Notes: generated by a model not told the origin, from the sequence alone. DNA of 64,000 nucleotides from Carallia brachiata (GCA_021464245.1 JADCRB010000031.1:2004762-2068761); one strand, 5' to 3'; numbered from the stretch's first letter, positions 28,101 to 41,811 are shown. A program made the numbers and translations.

Positions 28101-29100
28101 CTCAGGGTGAATTGATGTGCGACGATGTCGTTTTGGGTTCTTCAATAACTTCTTTCCTCTTTTGGATCGGATTGTAGATTGGATTGTTTTAATAGCTTTG
28201 ATTAATATTTAAATTCGACACTTTTAATTTTTGAATTTCAATTTTAAAGCTAATTCTAATACTAATGAGACTTTTTTTTTTTGTTTTCATTTGTGCCATC
28301 TTGTGTTGTGCATTACAAGCTATTTATTTCAATAATTATATAAAACAATTATTATTTACACGCATCAACAAGCCCTATATAAGCACCATACAAAATAAAT
28401 GTGGGGCCCACAATATTTTATAGTGTGCACGTAGGATCCATTTGTTTGTTGAGGAAAATGAAATTTTGGAATATCATTTACTGAGGACAATGAAATTCTG
28501 AAATTTCATTTTTGTTCCAGTGTTTTTGTGGTACTGAAAATGTCATTCTATGTTTGGTAAAATATTGTAAAATGAAATACTGACAATTTGAGTTTTGACA
28601 AAATTTTCTTTTCCTCTTTTTCTATCTCTCCCTATCATTTTTCTCTCTTTTTCTCTCTCTTTCTCCCCCATAATTCTCTCTCTCTCTCTCTCTGTCTTAG
28701 TCTCTTCTTCAACTTTTTTTTTTTTTAATTTAGCAATCTCTCTCCATATGGGTTTATAACGTTGTATAAATAGCCAAGTTAGCACAAAGTTATACTTACA
28801 TTCTTGAGACAACAATTGAAGAATTGATGTCCCAAAACAAAACACAACTCAAATTTTATTTATACAAAACAAATTAATCCACAAAGTATAATCTCCTAAC
28901 ACATAGGACAATTTGTCATTTAAATAAAATGACTATCAATAATCTAAAGTTTTTACATTTGCTTTAAGTTGTACAATTCATAAATTCACCATCTCTTAAA
29001 GTCAACATAAACAACGGTCAATGACAAAAGTTTACACAAATACAAAAAGGTGGTAGAATGTGAGAATGTTCACCATGTAATTCTATTATATTAAGACATC
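28101..29100. other. Spacer upstream of MCM3
   Basis: Non-coding; AT-rich with a CT-rich stretch at about 28610-28705 and a short GAAATTT-containing repetitive segment at about 28450-28590. No gene is recognised. Confidence 0.4.
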
Positions 29101-29672
29101 CAATCTGGCGTATATTATCTAATCATCGAACACATAGTATGGCCATCATTGCTTCATGCTTAGCTGCTAGCACAAATGAAATGGTTAATTCATCATCGAG
29201 CCACCAACATTCACAAGAGAAGCAATTTGATGTCTTTTCAATGAAAACTCTCAGTCATTGGATCTCCATTCTGCAGATGCACATTTGTCTGCTCATGTAT
29301 TTGATCCTCACTCTTCACAATGTGATACTCAACAGCAGATAATGGTACTTCTTTCAACCCATTCATACTTCCACACAATCCATTGGAATTGCCTCTTCCA
29401 ACAACAGGACTCAATAAATTGTCCTCAAACGGTAATTCAATCAACTTACAAATACAATCAAGTTTATTCTTGGTCAGGAAATTTTGAGCCATAAGGTCCC
29501 AATTATTCTCATACCTTACTTCAGGTAGTGTAGTTACCTTCACTGATTTACGCTTAGTTGGGGGGTTTTGAGTGAATTGATCGTGTAGACCAATCAACTG
29601 AAAGACAGGAACTTTGCAATGACGAGGCGAACAACTCTCTGATTTAGCCACTCCCTTGCTTACTTTGATCAC
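29100..29672 (-). pseudogene. SWI3A-like SANT-domain gene fragment
   Basis: The minus-strand ORF at 29238-29672 (144 codons, non-ATG start) contains ENNWDLMAQNFLTKNKLDC followed by ICKLIELPF. This strongly resembles the second half of the SANT domain and following segment of the SWI/SNF chromatin-remodelling subunit SWI3A (NWELIAQ...TKSKLDCISKLIELPFG). Past the stop, another frame continues with LKRHQIASLVNVGGSMMN and then stops. This fits the conserved PPLKR-type block downstream of SANT in SWI3A. Conserved Trp/Leu positions are lost just before the domain, the N-terminal SWIRM region is absent, and the frame is broken. It is a truncated pseudogene; whether it came by retroposition or by segmental capture cannot be told. 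Family assignment is from motif memory. Confidence 0.6.
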
Positions 29673-32600
29673 TCAAGGAGTTGTCTATGATGCCTTAGCA
29701 GGAGTTTTAGATAAACCAGATCTATGCCATAACCAAAACAACAGGACTATGATATCAATTAAAAGTCCCAAGATAATAAATATACAATGCCATATGTATT
29801 AAAAACAACCCACAAACATCCAATTGAGTAAAAATTAAAATCAATACAGATCTGTGAAACTATGTTGATTCTTTAACATATCAGCAGGTCATTTAGTTCA
29901 AGCCATATCAAATTTATTTAACAACAAAGTAGAAAATGAATTGGTCTAGATCCAAAGAAGAAAAACAAAATATCAGCCAAGAAAAGAAAATTAAAATTCA
30001 CTACTGATGATCTAGAGAATACCTTTGTTGTAACAAAAAAAAAAAGTGATAAAGACAAGTAAAACAAAGGAAAGAAAAAAAAACGTCAAAATGATAAGCT
30101 TGGAGTTCAAAAGAAATCCAACAAACCTCAAAATTGGAAGCATATAGGGTTATATAATTTCAATCCAGCTAGTTCTTCTTTTTCTTTTCTTTTTTTTTTT
30201 TTTTTTTCAAATAGCTAGTTGTTCTTTAATATTTCTAATCTTCCATCCTTCTATAGACTCCACACATGTACTCAAACAAATTTCACAGCTCCTATAAAAA
30301 AGAAGATTCAAAATCAACTCCAGATCAAACATAAATTCCCAACAATAGCGTAAAAAAAACGAAAAAAAAAAATGTAAGCTCACCACTGCAGACCAAAAGA
30401 AAAAATAGATGTAAAGGAGGAACCAAAAGAAATTGAGAAAACCCAACCAATAAGGAAGATTAATTGTGGAAAAAAAATTAGATTCAGGGTTGGGATTTGT
30501 CAAATTTTGAAGGAGAATTGAAACCTAAAAAGAGATAAGAGGAAGAAGGATATACACCAATCTGGAAGAACACTGAGTTACAGGAGGAGTAAATTAAGAA
30601 AAAAATTGAATGAGGGATTTGGGCATTTGGAAGAGTGTACCTTCTGCTTTGGCTCTACTTCGTTCTCTCTTCCACTGCGTACTTTTGGAACTCGTCGTTG
30701 CTTCTCTGCTCGCGTTTTTCTTCTTTTTTTTTTTTTGTTAATCACGCGTTGTTTGGAAAACGACGTCCGCTCGAAAAAAGCAAACGACGCTTTCTGCAAA
30801 GGTACACTTCTTTTTTAGTTGATCATAACTTGATTTTCCTTTGACTTATTATTTTCTGGCCCCAAACATGGGAAAATGGTGCAAATCAATTCCACGAATT
30901 GGTTGTCCTCTCAAACAAACACACCGATAGAGTACTTTTTGCATGCACATAACAACTGCTATTATATTATTACTGCTCAAATTACTTTTTATTTGTGTTG
31001 TTTTTTCATTCCAAATAATGCAAATGCATAAGAGAGAGGATAACAAGTAATTCCATTTAAATAATTAATTAATGCAAACACTTTTATTCATAATTTTCTA
31101 CTAACTAGTAAGTTGACCAATATATTTTCTTTTTTTTTTTTTGATTTTTTCTCTTTTGCACCCAAGGTATTGCTAACTCCAACGAAGCGGAAGCGGCAAC
31201 CAGATTCATAAATTAAATGTAGTGGGTGTAATCTACGTAACACATTGTAATTTATCGAGTGAGCCAAGTAAAATATATTACATAAATGATTTTGTCTATA
31301 GTATAGTGTTAGTCAAAGTTTAACATAATAAAGTACAAATATAAGGAGGGAAATTTGTACTGGAATTTAGCAATGTGAAGTTCATTTTTGTTCGCAGCTA
31401 AAAGTCCGGTGACTATTTGGTAATTGGTAATAAGCACACCTTGTCAACATTTATCCAATTAGTCCAGTTAAGTAGCCAACTTTGAAGTTTGATTTGGCCT
31501 ATGTAGTTAAAGATATAAGTCCAGTTAAGTAGAAGGAATTAGGTGGACAAAAAATAGATCGAATTTTTTTTTATGCAATTAAACGGTTTATTTATGCAAC
31601 CAGACACTTCATTTTACAACGAAAAAATAGATAAAAAAATATATCAAAATTTGTTGAAATAATTCAGTATCTCGTTACACAAATAATCTATCTAATTACA
31701 CAAAAAAATTTCCGCGTCTAATCTCTTTACACTTAATCTCGTCCCCCTATCTTTTTCCTAAAGATATTATCTAGCGACTTTGTCAAAAGACACAGTAAAA
31801 TTTACTTTTGTGTGGCGGATAAAAATTTTTTAAAGATGCGTCTTGGAGGAATACTAATGTAGGGAGTAAATACCAATTAGAGTCAACAACTAAACAATTA
31901 TCCAATTTAACAAATGCTGTCCATAACTACAAAATGGAGCAAATCAAGCCACCACCGTTACAAATCATGCAAAATTGATTTATTTATATCAATTACGCCG
32001 TTACGTGTCCATAGAGGTTTGCTCACCATGGTAACAAACTCGCAAAATTGATTCATTTCCATCAATCGGGCCGTTACGTCTCTACATAGCGCCACATGAT
32101 GACTAAGAGCTGCTTACATCTCTCCTAGTCAGTAATAACTGCTGACGTGGACACATCGAGTCGGACGATTTTGCTAACTCAGCGTGAGTCCCGCCTTTTC
32201 TCCCCTTTGAATTATTAGATTTGACCCAATTCAGTTTCACTCTGATTTTAACTCCAAGTCTGATTTTAACTCCAACCCGATTAACCTTACAGTATATCTT
32301 AAAATGCTGTTGTAGACTAAAAAATAAAGTAACTATCACTAGAAAATTAAGTAGATGCCAATAAGCGCTGGTGCAAATGACAGAGACTCGTTATCATTTA
32401 ATCAGAAGTTTCGAGTCCTTAAAAATGTAATCGCGTTAAATACTAACTGGGAGACCTTTGCTGCCCTCCGAGATCCTGTTCGGTCGGTCTAAATTAGTCA
32501 GTCTATTGAACTGAATACTGAACAGTTTTGAAACAAAAGAAAATTAAGTAGATTTTTCGCTTTGTCAATTTTGAACATATATACACGTCACTGAATCTTA

Positions 32601-33158
32601 AACATTTATAACAATGTAACAAAAAGGCTTTAGGAAAAAACTTCCTTATTTTTTAAAAATCGTGCTAAAAACGCACGGGAGTTTCAGATATAATAGCAAA
32701 TTGACTCTTTTTTCGGATAGCATGTTCACGAAAACAGTGCAGGCAACCACAATTCATGCCTGGTTCAGTGGTTTGTGGGAAGAACTAGACGACATGAGCC
32801 ACAAAACAGGTTGAACAAGTCCACAAGCTTGCTAAAGCGAAGAGACCCTTCAAGCACGTTCAACTGATCAGCTACAAAATTTAAGCAAAAACAAAACCGC
32901 ATACAGTACAAGTCTACAGGTTCAAAGAGCTCCAACGGAAGTCAAAATGAAGGCAAAAACTAGAAAGATGATAGACCTTAAAGCTACCGCTTGGAAACTA
33001 AGATTCTTAGACAAGTAGCAACTGGAAATGGCTGGATGAAAATTTATTTGCCGCAGCTCTAAATTATGGAGATGAAGCAGTCTCAATGACTAGTTACCAA
33101 TTTCCGAAAAGGAACTCACTGCAGGCGGACAGCTTTTGACGCAGCAAAATAAATATGC
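29673..33158. other. Spacer between the SWI3A-like remnant and KAS I
   Basis: Mostly AT-rich. The minus strand at about 30640-30810 is less AT-rich and followed by a GT; it could be an old exon or 5' UTR, but no protein is recognised. A SINE-like stretch lies at about 32350-32520. The KAS I 3' UTR should occupy the last 200-400 bp. Confidence 0.4.
32350..32520 (+). mobile_element. Possible tRNA-derived SINE
   Basis: A tRNA-like box A region (AGCGCTGGTGCAAATGACAG) is followed about 40 bp later by box B-like GTTTCGAGTCC. A non-tRNA body then follows, containing GGGAGACCTTTGCTGCCC and GATCCTGTTCGGTC, a composition seen in dispersed plant SINEs. The 3' end and any target-site duplication are not defined. 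Confidence 0.4.
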
Positions 33159-36100
33159 TCAGGGCTTAAATGCAGAGAAGACCACGACAGAGTTGTGTCC
33201 ACCAAAACCAAAAGAATTCGAAATAGCTGAAAAGATGATATGAACAGTTACAATGCATGTTTTCAGCTCAAGGGTCAAAGAATACGCAACGGCATTTCAT
33301 GGTCAATAAAGGCATTCACAATCTTACCAACATTGACTTCATGCTGCTGCTTTTTGTTCGCAACAGTGTCAAACTCAACCGAAGGCTCTGGATTCTGCAG
33401 TTATTAAAAATACAAATGTCAAACACTGCAGTTAATTGATGGAAAAGGGAAGCCGTGAAATACAAATTTTGCTGATTGAAAACTGAAAGAAAATAATGTA
33501 ATACATACAAATTGATTAATAGTAGGATGTAGCCATCCTGTGGTTATGGCCTTCACGGTGGCAATTGCTTCCAAACCTCCAGCAGCGCCAAGGCAATGCC
33601 CTATCATTGACTGGAACAAGGGCGAAATATCAATTTCAATGACAAAGATCAATGTTCTAGCCTACTCAAATTTCAAACTTGATCCTCAGAGAGAGAGAGA
33701 GAGAGAGAGAGGGATAGAGAGAGTACCTTTGTTGCATTGATTTTGACATCCGCAGTGTTCTTAAATACCTTCTTTATTGCATTTATCTCTGCAAGGTCAC
33801 CAGCAAGGGTGGAAGTTGCATGTGCATTTATATAGTTAACCTAACAAGTGATTGGATAACATATGGCCATCAGGAACGAGGATAACATGAAAAGCAATTC
33901 TAAGGAACTTAGTTTCTCATAACTTAAGAAATTAACCAATCTGCCCAACATATGCCTGTGAAAAGCTCAGATATTAAGATGAGATCTTCTGGTGATAATT
34001 GAATAAATGCAAAGCATAAACAGGTATATAGGCACATACGCATGCACAAGACATGAATGAAAATATTGTGTGATCAAGCAAGAAATCATACTGGTAGAAT
34101 GTAAAAGAACTGGGGTGTCAGGAAAAACCAAAGTAGCACTGCCACAAAAAAGGAACTTTCAAGTAAACCAAAAAGAAGAGTTACCTCCTCAGGTGATACA
34201 CCAGCATCTTCAAGACTTCTCTCAATGCATGAAGAGACACCAAGTCCATCAGCTCTTGGGTCAGTCATGTGATAAGCATCACAATTAACAGCACCTCCTA
34301 AGTACTCAGCAATAATTGGTGCGCCTCGTTTCATTGCATGTTCCAAGCTCTCCATCACCTGCCACAAACAACACAAACTGCTTAGAAGTAACTTTCACAT
34401 TTCACTTCATAGTACCAGGTCAGATTACGACATTACAGTTCCAGCAGAACCTTGTTCCACTGTTTATCGTGGAAGATGGAAGTCAACAGAGAATTGTTTG
34501 GTGGGGAGAAAAAGGAAAAGGGAAAGACAAAATGATGCTTTAAACTTGAACATAACATGCTCAGCAAAACATATTTATACAAGCTTACCAACACTCCTGC
34601 ACCTTCACCCATAACAAAGCCATCTCGATCTTTGTCCCATGGCCTTGAAGCAGTTTGTGGATCATCATTTCTCTGAGACAAGGCCCTACATGCTACAAAA
34701 CCTCCCAAACCAATAGGAATGAGCGGAGCTTCAGTTCCTCCAGCAACCATCAAATCTGCCTCTCCCCGGCGAACGTGATTGGCGGCAGCATAGAAACAAT
34801 AATTGGATGTCGCACAAGCAGTTGAAATTGAATAATTTGGACCCATAAAACCAAGTTCAATGGCAAGCAAGGCAGAACCCATGTTTGTTATGGCATAGGG
34901 AATGAAGAATGGGGTAATCTTTCTGTGTCCTCTCTCAATTAGAGCCTGAACACCATCAGAGAAGACCGTGAGGCCACCCATCCCTGTTCCAACGAGCACA
35001 CCACACCGCTCTTTATCAATCTGTAATACATTTTGAATAACCAACTTAGAGAATTAAAATACAATGGGTCGCAGAGAGAGACATAGCGAGTAAAAAGATT
35101 TAATTCAGCACAACCTACATATTTGAGGCAAGGCTTAAATGCATACAGACAAATACTTTTATTCAACAGAAATAGAGAAAATTACTTTAAAAGAATGCAT
35201 TTTGTTAATATCTGTGAAAAAAATTTTGCACATGCAGAGAAATACATTTTGAAACTTGTTACTGCCAAAACAAAATAAAGGAGCAGGAATGCTGCTTTGT
35301 TCAGATATGAAAGAAGAAAAACACATGGCGTTGCAGACATGTAATAATCTCTTAGCCAACAATCATCAGCACCAATTTGAAATTGTCCCAAAGTCAGCTT
35401 GAACCAGAAATCCAGATTCGTTTCGAGGCCTTCACATGCAACATGAGTCCGTCCTAAGCTACCTAAAATCTAATTTAAACAATGAATTAGTAACTGAAAC
35501 TTCGAGTACTGTTTATCATGGAAATAAGCTTCAAATCTGCGCTGACCGATGACAATGCTGATATTTATCAAGCTACTTTACTAGGACTAGTTCTCATGCT
35601 TCGAAATTGCCATCAATAATGCAGTATTAGTTAGACATTCCACCTCGAAGGAAAAGCCCTTTCCCACAGCAGTATGTGGATGCATGTAATCACTTTCAGG
35701 TTACAAGGGACATGAACAATAGTAATTCCAGGCTAAAATTTTTGCATAGGCCACATCAGAGCTCGATGATCGAAACAGAACAAGGAGAACAGCCAAGATT
35801 CAAGTCCCTTATCATTTCTAAACCAAATCACAGAAAATATATGAGGACAATTGTTTCCTGACCATCTTACAAACATTTCTCAGAGAAAGCTGATAACAAC
35901 AGAGGCATCAAACCAATAAGACTTTCTACTTCAACAAATTCCCCAGTGGAAGATAATAATTGGACGGCACAGAAACAAACTCAAAACCACTGTTCTATAC
36001 CGGCAAGAGGCATCCAGTACAAGGGCCTGCAAATGGCTGACGAACCAAATATCAAAGACGAACACATTAGCCTAACCAACAACTAATTTAGTGCCAATAT

Positions 36101-36900
36101 TTAGATGGTTCCCACCTCAGGGAACTACGTTGGATCATTGATTGAGTCAGAAATTAGGCGGAAGTTGATCAATTTGAAACAAAAGTATGATTATTTAACA
36201 TCCAAAAATCAACGACAGGCAATTACCAAACAATGAATGACATGCACACTCAATTATAATGACATGAAAACTCAGTCAGCCAAACTTGGAGCTTTTGGTC
36301 CTTCAGAATGCCAGAACCCCATCACCCAAAATCAAACAACCAACAAAGAAACCATCCGAATCGATCGAAAACATTGAGAAAACCATCAGCAAATCAAGAA
36401 TCCCAAAAATTCAAATATGAACAAACCTTGGACAAATTATCCCCACCAAGATCCGCATCTTCCAGGGCCTTCTTGCCCGCAACAATGCAATACCTCAAGC
36501 AATCATCGAGCCTCCTATCGTTCTTCCCATCAATATACCCTTGTGAGCTAAACCCTCGGATCTGGCCGCCGAAGCGGGTCGGGAACTTGGACGCATCGAA
36601 CCTGTCGATGGGTCCAATTCCACTCTCCCCAGCAAGCAATTTGTCGTAATAAGCATCGACGTCGTTCCCAAACACGGATACCAGTCCCATACCCGTGATG
36701 ACGACGCGCTTTTTGGGGTCTTTCTCGCGTTTGGGAGCGGCAATGGTGGAGTTATTAGCGGTGGTGGTGGTGGTGGTGGCGGAGGCCGCGATGAACGAGG
36801 CCCTTCTGGGCGGAGATTTGGTTGCATTGTTGTTAATGGGTTTTTTGCGGAGTGGGGTTAGAGGGGATGCCCGGAGAGATGAGGATTGGAGGACTTGCAT
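33159..36900 (-). CDS. KAS1: 3-oxoacyl-[acyl-carrier-protein] synthase I, chloroplastic
   Basis: Seven exons, GT-AG and in phase: 36427-36900, 34589-35020, 34185-34358, 33727-33840, 33509-33610, 33328-33394 and 33159-33226. The product has 476 residues (Arabidopsis KAS I is 473). The enzyme condenses malonyl-ACP with acyl-ACP of C4 to C14 in the plastid to make 16:0-ACP. Residues 1 to about 62 form a Ser/Thr-rich transit peptide; the thiolase fold begins at [13 protein letters not shown]. The catalytic triad is complete: Cys227 in [10 protein letters not shown], His367 in [11 protein letters not shown] and His403 in GHCLGAAGG. The C-terminus has [14 protein letters not shown] (GA)n tract precedes the ATG and another lies in intron 4. 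It is distinguished from KAS II by length and transit peptide, and from KAS III by the C-H-H triad. Confidence 0.96.
33688..33714. repeat. (GA)n microsatellite in KAS I intron 4
   Basis: About 13 GA repeats between exons 4 and 5 of KAS I. Confidence 0.85.
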
Positions 36901-36923
36901 GGCTGTGCCGGCGGAGCAGCTGG

Positions 36924-36925
<2 letters not shown>

Positions 36926-36954
<29 letters not shown>
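36926..36954. promoter_or_regulatory. (GA)n/(CT)n tract in the KAS I leader
   Basis: About 14 GA repeats (CT on the coding strand), ending about 25 bp upstream of the KAS I ATG, probably in the 5' UTR. Such tracts are common in plant leaders and are bound by BPC/GAGA factors; function here is inferred. Confidence 0.6.
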
Positions 36955-36960
<6 letters not shown>

Positions 36961-37015
36961 GGTGATTTTTGGCGATGAGACCGATGGCTCTTATTTGGTA
37001 AGTGAGCTACAGTAG

Positions 37016-40000
37016 AAAAAAGTTCCAACTTTTTATTAAGTCGGCCACCATTGAAACGGCTCCGCGTACTTTTCTTAGTTCGGATACCAAATTTAAGAGT
37101 ACTATTGCATTTTTTTAATAAAAAATTATTTAAAATATTTTTAAATATAATTAATTGTATTTAATTTATAATTACCTTAATTTTAAATGTAACTAAAAAA
37201 ATTATTATTATTTTTTTATAAATAAAATTTATTTAGTTGTACATTAAATACAATTAATTACATTTGTGCAATATTTCAGATAATTTTTCTTCTGAAAATA
37301 TAACTTTTTTTAAATGAAAAATCAAACTCTAGACTTTTAATATTATATTATGAATAATTTTACTACTAAATAAAAAATTAATGTCTAAATTTAGTTAAAC
37401 AATTTTTTAAACATTTATAATAATTAATAATTAATCTATTAAATGTTAACATAAAAAAAATGACAGATCTGAAGATATTATATAAAGTACTTTACAGTTT
37501 GCATCCAAACTTAGTTAGTTGAACTTTCAACTTTTCTAAAAAAGAAAGAAGAATGAAAAAAAAAAAAAAAAAGGCCTTTGGCCAACTAGTCTTAGACTAG
37601 TTGGTTAAATTTAGTTAAACTAGTATAGTTGTCTTGTTGCTAATACATTAACGTAAAAAACAAACACAATTGATTGTGATTTTTTACCGTTGCGGTTTGA
37701 GTTCAGTTTTCGTGATTTAATTTAATTATGTTGAATATATAAATACAAAAACTTACAATAATAATAATTATACAAGTTAAAAAAACATAGTATATTATAT
37801 GAGTATTGATAACATAATAAATTATGTGAATATTTAGTACCGTTGTCTCGATTTATGTCTATATAATTAATGGTCAGTTTAACTATATATTATGTAGGCT
37901 TTTTATATTGTTTCACTTTCCTATTTTAATCAGATATTTTCAACGTTTTACCTCTGCTTTATGTACAAATGTACTAAATATTAATATAACCAATCTGTTT
38001 TAGTAAAAATAAAAAATTAAAAAAGACCGCTGTTTCTAGGAGTTCGAAAAAATGAGAGGAAAGAGAAGAATAAAGAGACAAAAAAAAAAAAAATAAAATT
38101 TGCGTTTCAAAAATTCAACGAGGAAGATGGGAATGAGGTGATAAGTTTTTTTTTTTTTTTTTACGCGGCTCAGTAAATTCAGTCCTATTAAAATTGACGA
38201 AATTTATTGATTCTCTTGATTTATAAAATAATAAATTTAAAATTTATTTGTATTAAATTTTTTTATCAACGCTCATCAATTTTAATATAAAGATGAAATT
38301 TCAGTGAAACAAATATTATTTTCAATTCTATCAGATTCTAATTTTTCTAAATAAAAAACTTTTAATTTTTTTCTTATTACCTTTTCTCAAACTTGAGAGA
38401 TAAGAAATTTTCATTCCTCTTTTTTTTTTTTTTTTTATTTGTTGCCCCTTGTTTTCTCTTATACTAGTTTATTATCTAAACAAAAATTAAAACCTCTTGC
38501 TTAAATAAAAAAAAAAACTACACATTGAATCTGTTTTTCAGGGTTTGATCTAGATCGACATCATTGAAAGTTCGTGAACTTAATTTCTATCTTCTCGTGC
38601 ATTATTCCAAATCCATTAATAGCTTGCTAAATTTCATCAATTTTGTTTTTTTTTTATTTTAAAAATGTACTTTATAGTTATATTTATTATTACACTTATA
38701 AATTAAATGTTAGAAATCATCTGTTCACATCGTTATTAATTTTTAACTCTGAATGGATCTCTTCTACATCTAATCAAAGTGCTAAAGATATTGAAATCAA
38801 ACACTTTACTCTTAGTATAAATCTCAATTTATTAAGAGTCGGGTAATGACCGGGACGCAAATTTGAGCCAATGCTAATGTGAGATTTAGGAGCTTGACTT
38901 TTATCGGGAGTTGGACAATTATGGACACAACTCCCCCTCCCTACAAATACATGACATGTTAACTACTAATTATCTTATGTGTTAAGAAAAATTTAATTTA
39001 GTTTAGATACTTTAAGTTCCTCAATTTAACATTCTAAACTTTTAAAGTATAAGAATTTGATTCAATTTTCACAGTTAAAAGATTAATCAATGTGCCAAAA
39101 TTAATAATTTTCGACAAATTATCTGAGAATTTGGTAGAATTCAAGTATTCCTATAAAATTACAGACTTCAATTTAGTTTATTTATTTATATTTTAATCTT
39201 TAAAAATTTTAACAAACTAGTGTGATTTTTAAAAAAATGACAAAAAAATATATTGTAGAATTTTTTAGTCTCAAGCATAGTCTATCATCATGTCTTACTT
39301 AGACATATCAATTGGGGTAGGCGGCCCGTGGGCTAACCCAGCCCAGCCTGGCATGGGCCGGGTTAGGTACAACTTATGATGGGTTTAGGCTCAAGTATGA
39401 CCCGAGTTTTTATAACGACTTTTTATTTATTTTTTTAAATCATAAATTATAAAAGTTAGAAATAATATTTATATAGTATACTTATTTAAATTTCTAACAA
39501 AACAAAAAACTATATGTGATATAATATTTTGTTTGTATTTTTTTGTTAAAATTTAATATTACGCTTTTGTAATTAGTTATTTTAAATTTTAAATTTAATT
39601 ATTTAATAATAAAAATTAATATTTTTTTATTTTTTACTTAAATTTTATATTTATTTATATATAAAAATGCTTGACATTATTTAAGAATAATAAACGATAT
39701 AAACACAACTCAATTTAAGCACGATTAATAACTTAGGCACATTATAGTTTAGACATGATTAATGACTTAGGTGCAATAAGGTGAGTGACCTAATTACTGT
39801 ACAACGAGTGATCTAAGCACAGCACAGTGAACAGTTTAAGTACGGTGCAACACAAACCTACATTGCTTGGACTTATGAGTTATGTCGAACTTATTATCTA
39901 AATTTTTAAGTACGACACGGTACAAGCTAAAAGATAAATAAATCATGCCAAGACACAACATAAAATAAATAAATTTTAAAAAATAGAACTATGTCTAATG

Positions 40001-41217
40001 CGACACAACCTATTTAATATGTTTATTTAATATATTTAGTCTTACTGAACTGTCGAAACGAGTAATGTGAGCAATCTAACGTAGCAAAATTGGATGGATT
40101 TGGTATTAAATTTGAGGTCAGCACGTGATGCGTTTTAATAGAATTTGTTAGCTGGATGTGACGGTTGATTAAATTTGGGATTAATAAATTTTTTGGAGTA
40201 TTTTTTCGTTAATTTTAAAAAGTCATGTTACATTTATAGATTAAAATACATTTGTATATTAACATCTGATTTAATAATCTAAAATAAACAATAAACTAAA
40301 GCTATAATTTAGTTACCAAATTAAATGGATAGAATTTTATTTTTAGAATTGAATTAAATTCTATCAAAAAGTTGATGTGAAAGAAGCTGTAAAACCTAAT
40401 TTGTAACATCAAAATGCAAAATGAAATAAATCGTGGGATTTAAACTTAATACTCAATTGTTAGCTAAGAACTCAATCTCTTTAATAATCATAAATTGATT
40501 TTTATAATATTATTAGGGTTTTGTCATTGTGTCGCATGGATATTTTTTTTTTTCTAAATAACATATTTGATGCTTGTTATTATTTTAATCGTATGGATGC
40601 AACAAATAAGATAAATAAAAGACATCAAAATGTCTTTAAAGAAATTGGGGTACATAATTAACAAGGAAAAAAATGATTAAATAGAATACTTACTAGATGT
40701 CTCAACCATAAATTTGATATTAATTGTGGGACACCCCCTATCCCCAAGACCCAGTCTTGCGAAAGCTTCTCCCTCTTGCTTCTTTGCAAGCCCCCTCGTT
40801 TGTTTATAGAGTTTTTTTTTTAAAAATCTAATAATTAAAGTTTCTTTTTTTTTTTGCTTTTTTTTCTTTTTTTTTTTGAATTTCATAATGGAAATTTGAA
40901 ACCTCCACAATAAAGTAGAGCATAATGTGATTGAACTTGAGCCAGACGGGAATGATATGGGTTTTGACTTGATCGCTGGGACTTGTCTTCCCGGAAGCCT
41001 TTAGATGGAGAAGTCTTTCAATGCCAAGGTTTTCTTGAATACAACGGGGTAAGTGTGAAAACCCAAAAACAGCTATGGAGACCAAAATTGTAAAGACATG
41101 CTAATTTTATCAATGCCTTTGTGGTGATTTAGTGAAATTATGTTTGCTTCAGAATAGTAAGGTCAAGACATGCTGATTTTATCAATGCCTTCTAACATGT
41201 CTTTTGATTTATGGAAT
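37016..41217. other. Intergenic spacer, KAS I to the MULE insertion
   Basis: About 4.2 kb of AT-rich DNA, with the KAS I promoter at the left edge. It has no supportable gene. A decayed GC-rich repetitive stretch lies at about 39315-40120. Confidence 0.5.
39315..40120. mobile_element. Decayed hAT-like non-coding repeat (tentative)
   Basis: GGCCCGTGGGCTAACCCAGC and GGCATGGGCCGGG, followed by many GTGATCTAAGCACAGCACAG and TACGACACGGTACAAGC-type segments, recall the GGCCCGGCACGACCCG-rich non-autonomous hAT-type repeats of many plant genomes after CpG decay. The ends were not found. Confidence 0.3.
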
Positions 41218-41226
41218 CTCTAAATA
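41218..41226. repeat. Left target-site duplication, outer Pack-MULE
   Basis: CTCTAAATA; identical 9 bp copy at 47037-47045. Confidence 0.85.
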
Positions 41227-41520
41227 GGGTTAATATTTAAAAAAATTATTAAATTTGTGCAAATTAACAAATATATCATAATTTAAAAAAATTAACAATT
41301 TAGATTGTGTAAAAATTTTTAATAACAAATCTATCACGATATTAAATTTAATAGATGGAAACCATTAACACAAATGATGTGTTATGCTGACAGAATAAAA
41401 ATGATGACATATACATAAAACACAATATCTATTAAGATCCACGTCCGATAAAAAGTTTATTGGGCCAAATTGACTGTGGCCCAATTCACTTAATTTTCTT
41501 AAATTAAAATTATAAGAAAA
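41227..41520. repeat. Outer element, left terminal inverted repeat
   Basis: Begins GGGTTAATATTT. It aligns by eye with the reverse complement of 46745-47036 at roughly 70-75% identity, with small indels and one locally rearranged block (CACGTCCGAT versus CGTCCGATAGGATC). Confidence 0.8.
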
Positions 41521-41811
41521 TAATTATCAAAATTTAAAAATGAATTTTAATTAAACTAAAAAATAAAACTAAAATTGCAAAAATGAAGCAAATTGGAAAG
41601 CCACTGCCACTGCCGCTACCTCCATCCAAAACTAAGACGACAATTGCATTATGCCCAAGTTCTTCAACGGAGGTTAGGAAAGTGGCAACGATTTCTTGCC
41701 CAAGTAGCTCACACACCCACATTTTTAGAGCAAGAAAAGTAAAAAGAAATAGCAAGATGAAGATAGAGAGAGAGAGCAAAGGAGAGAGAGAGAGAGAGCG
41801 AAAGAGACACT

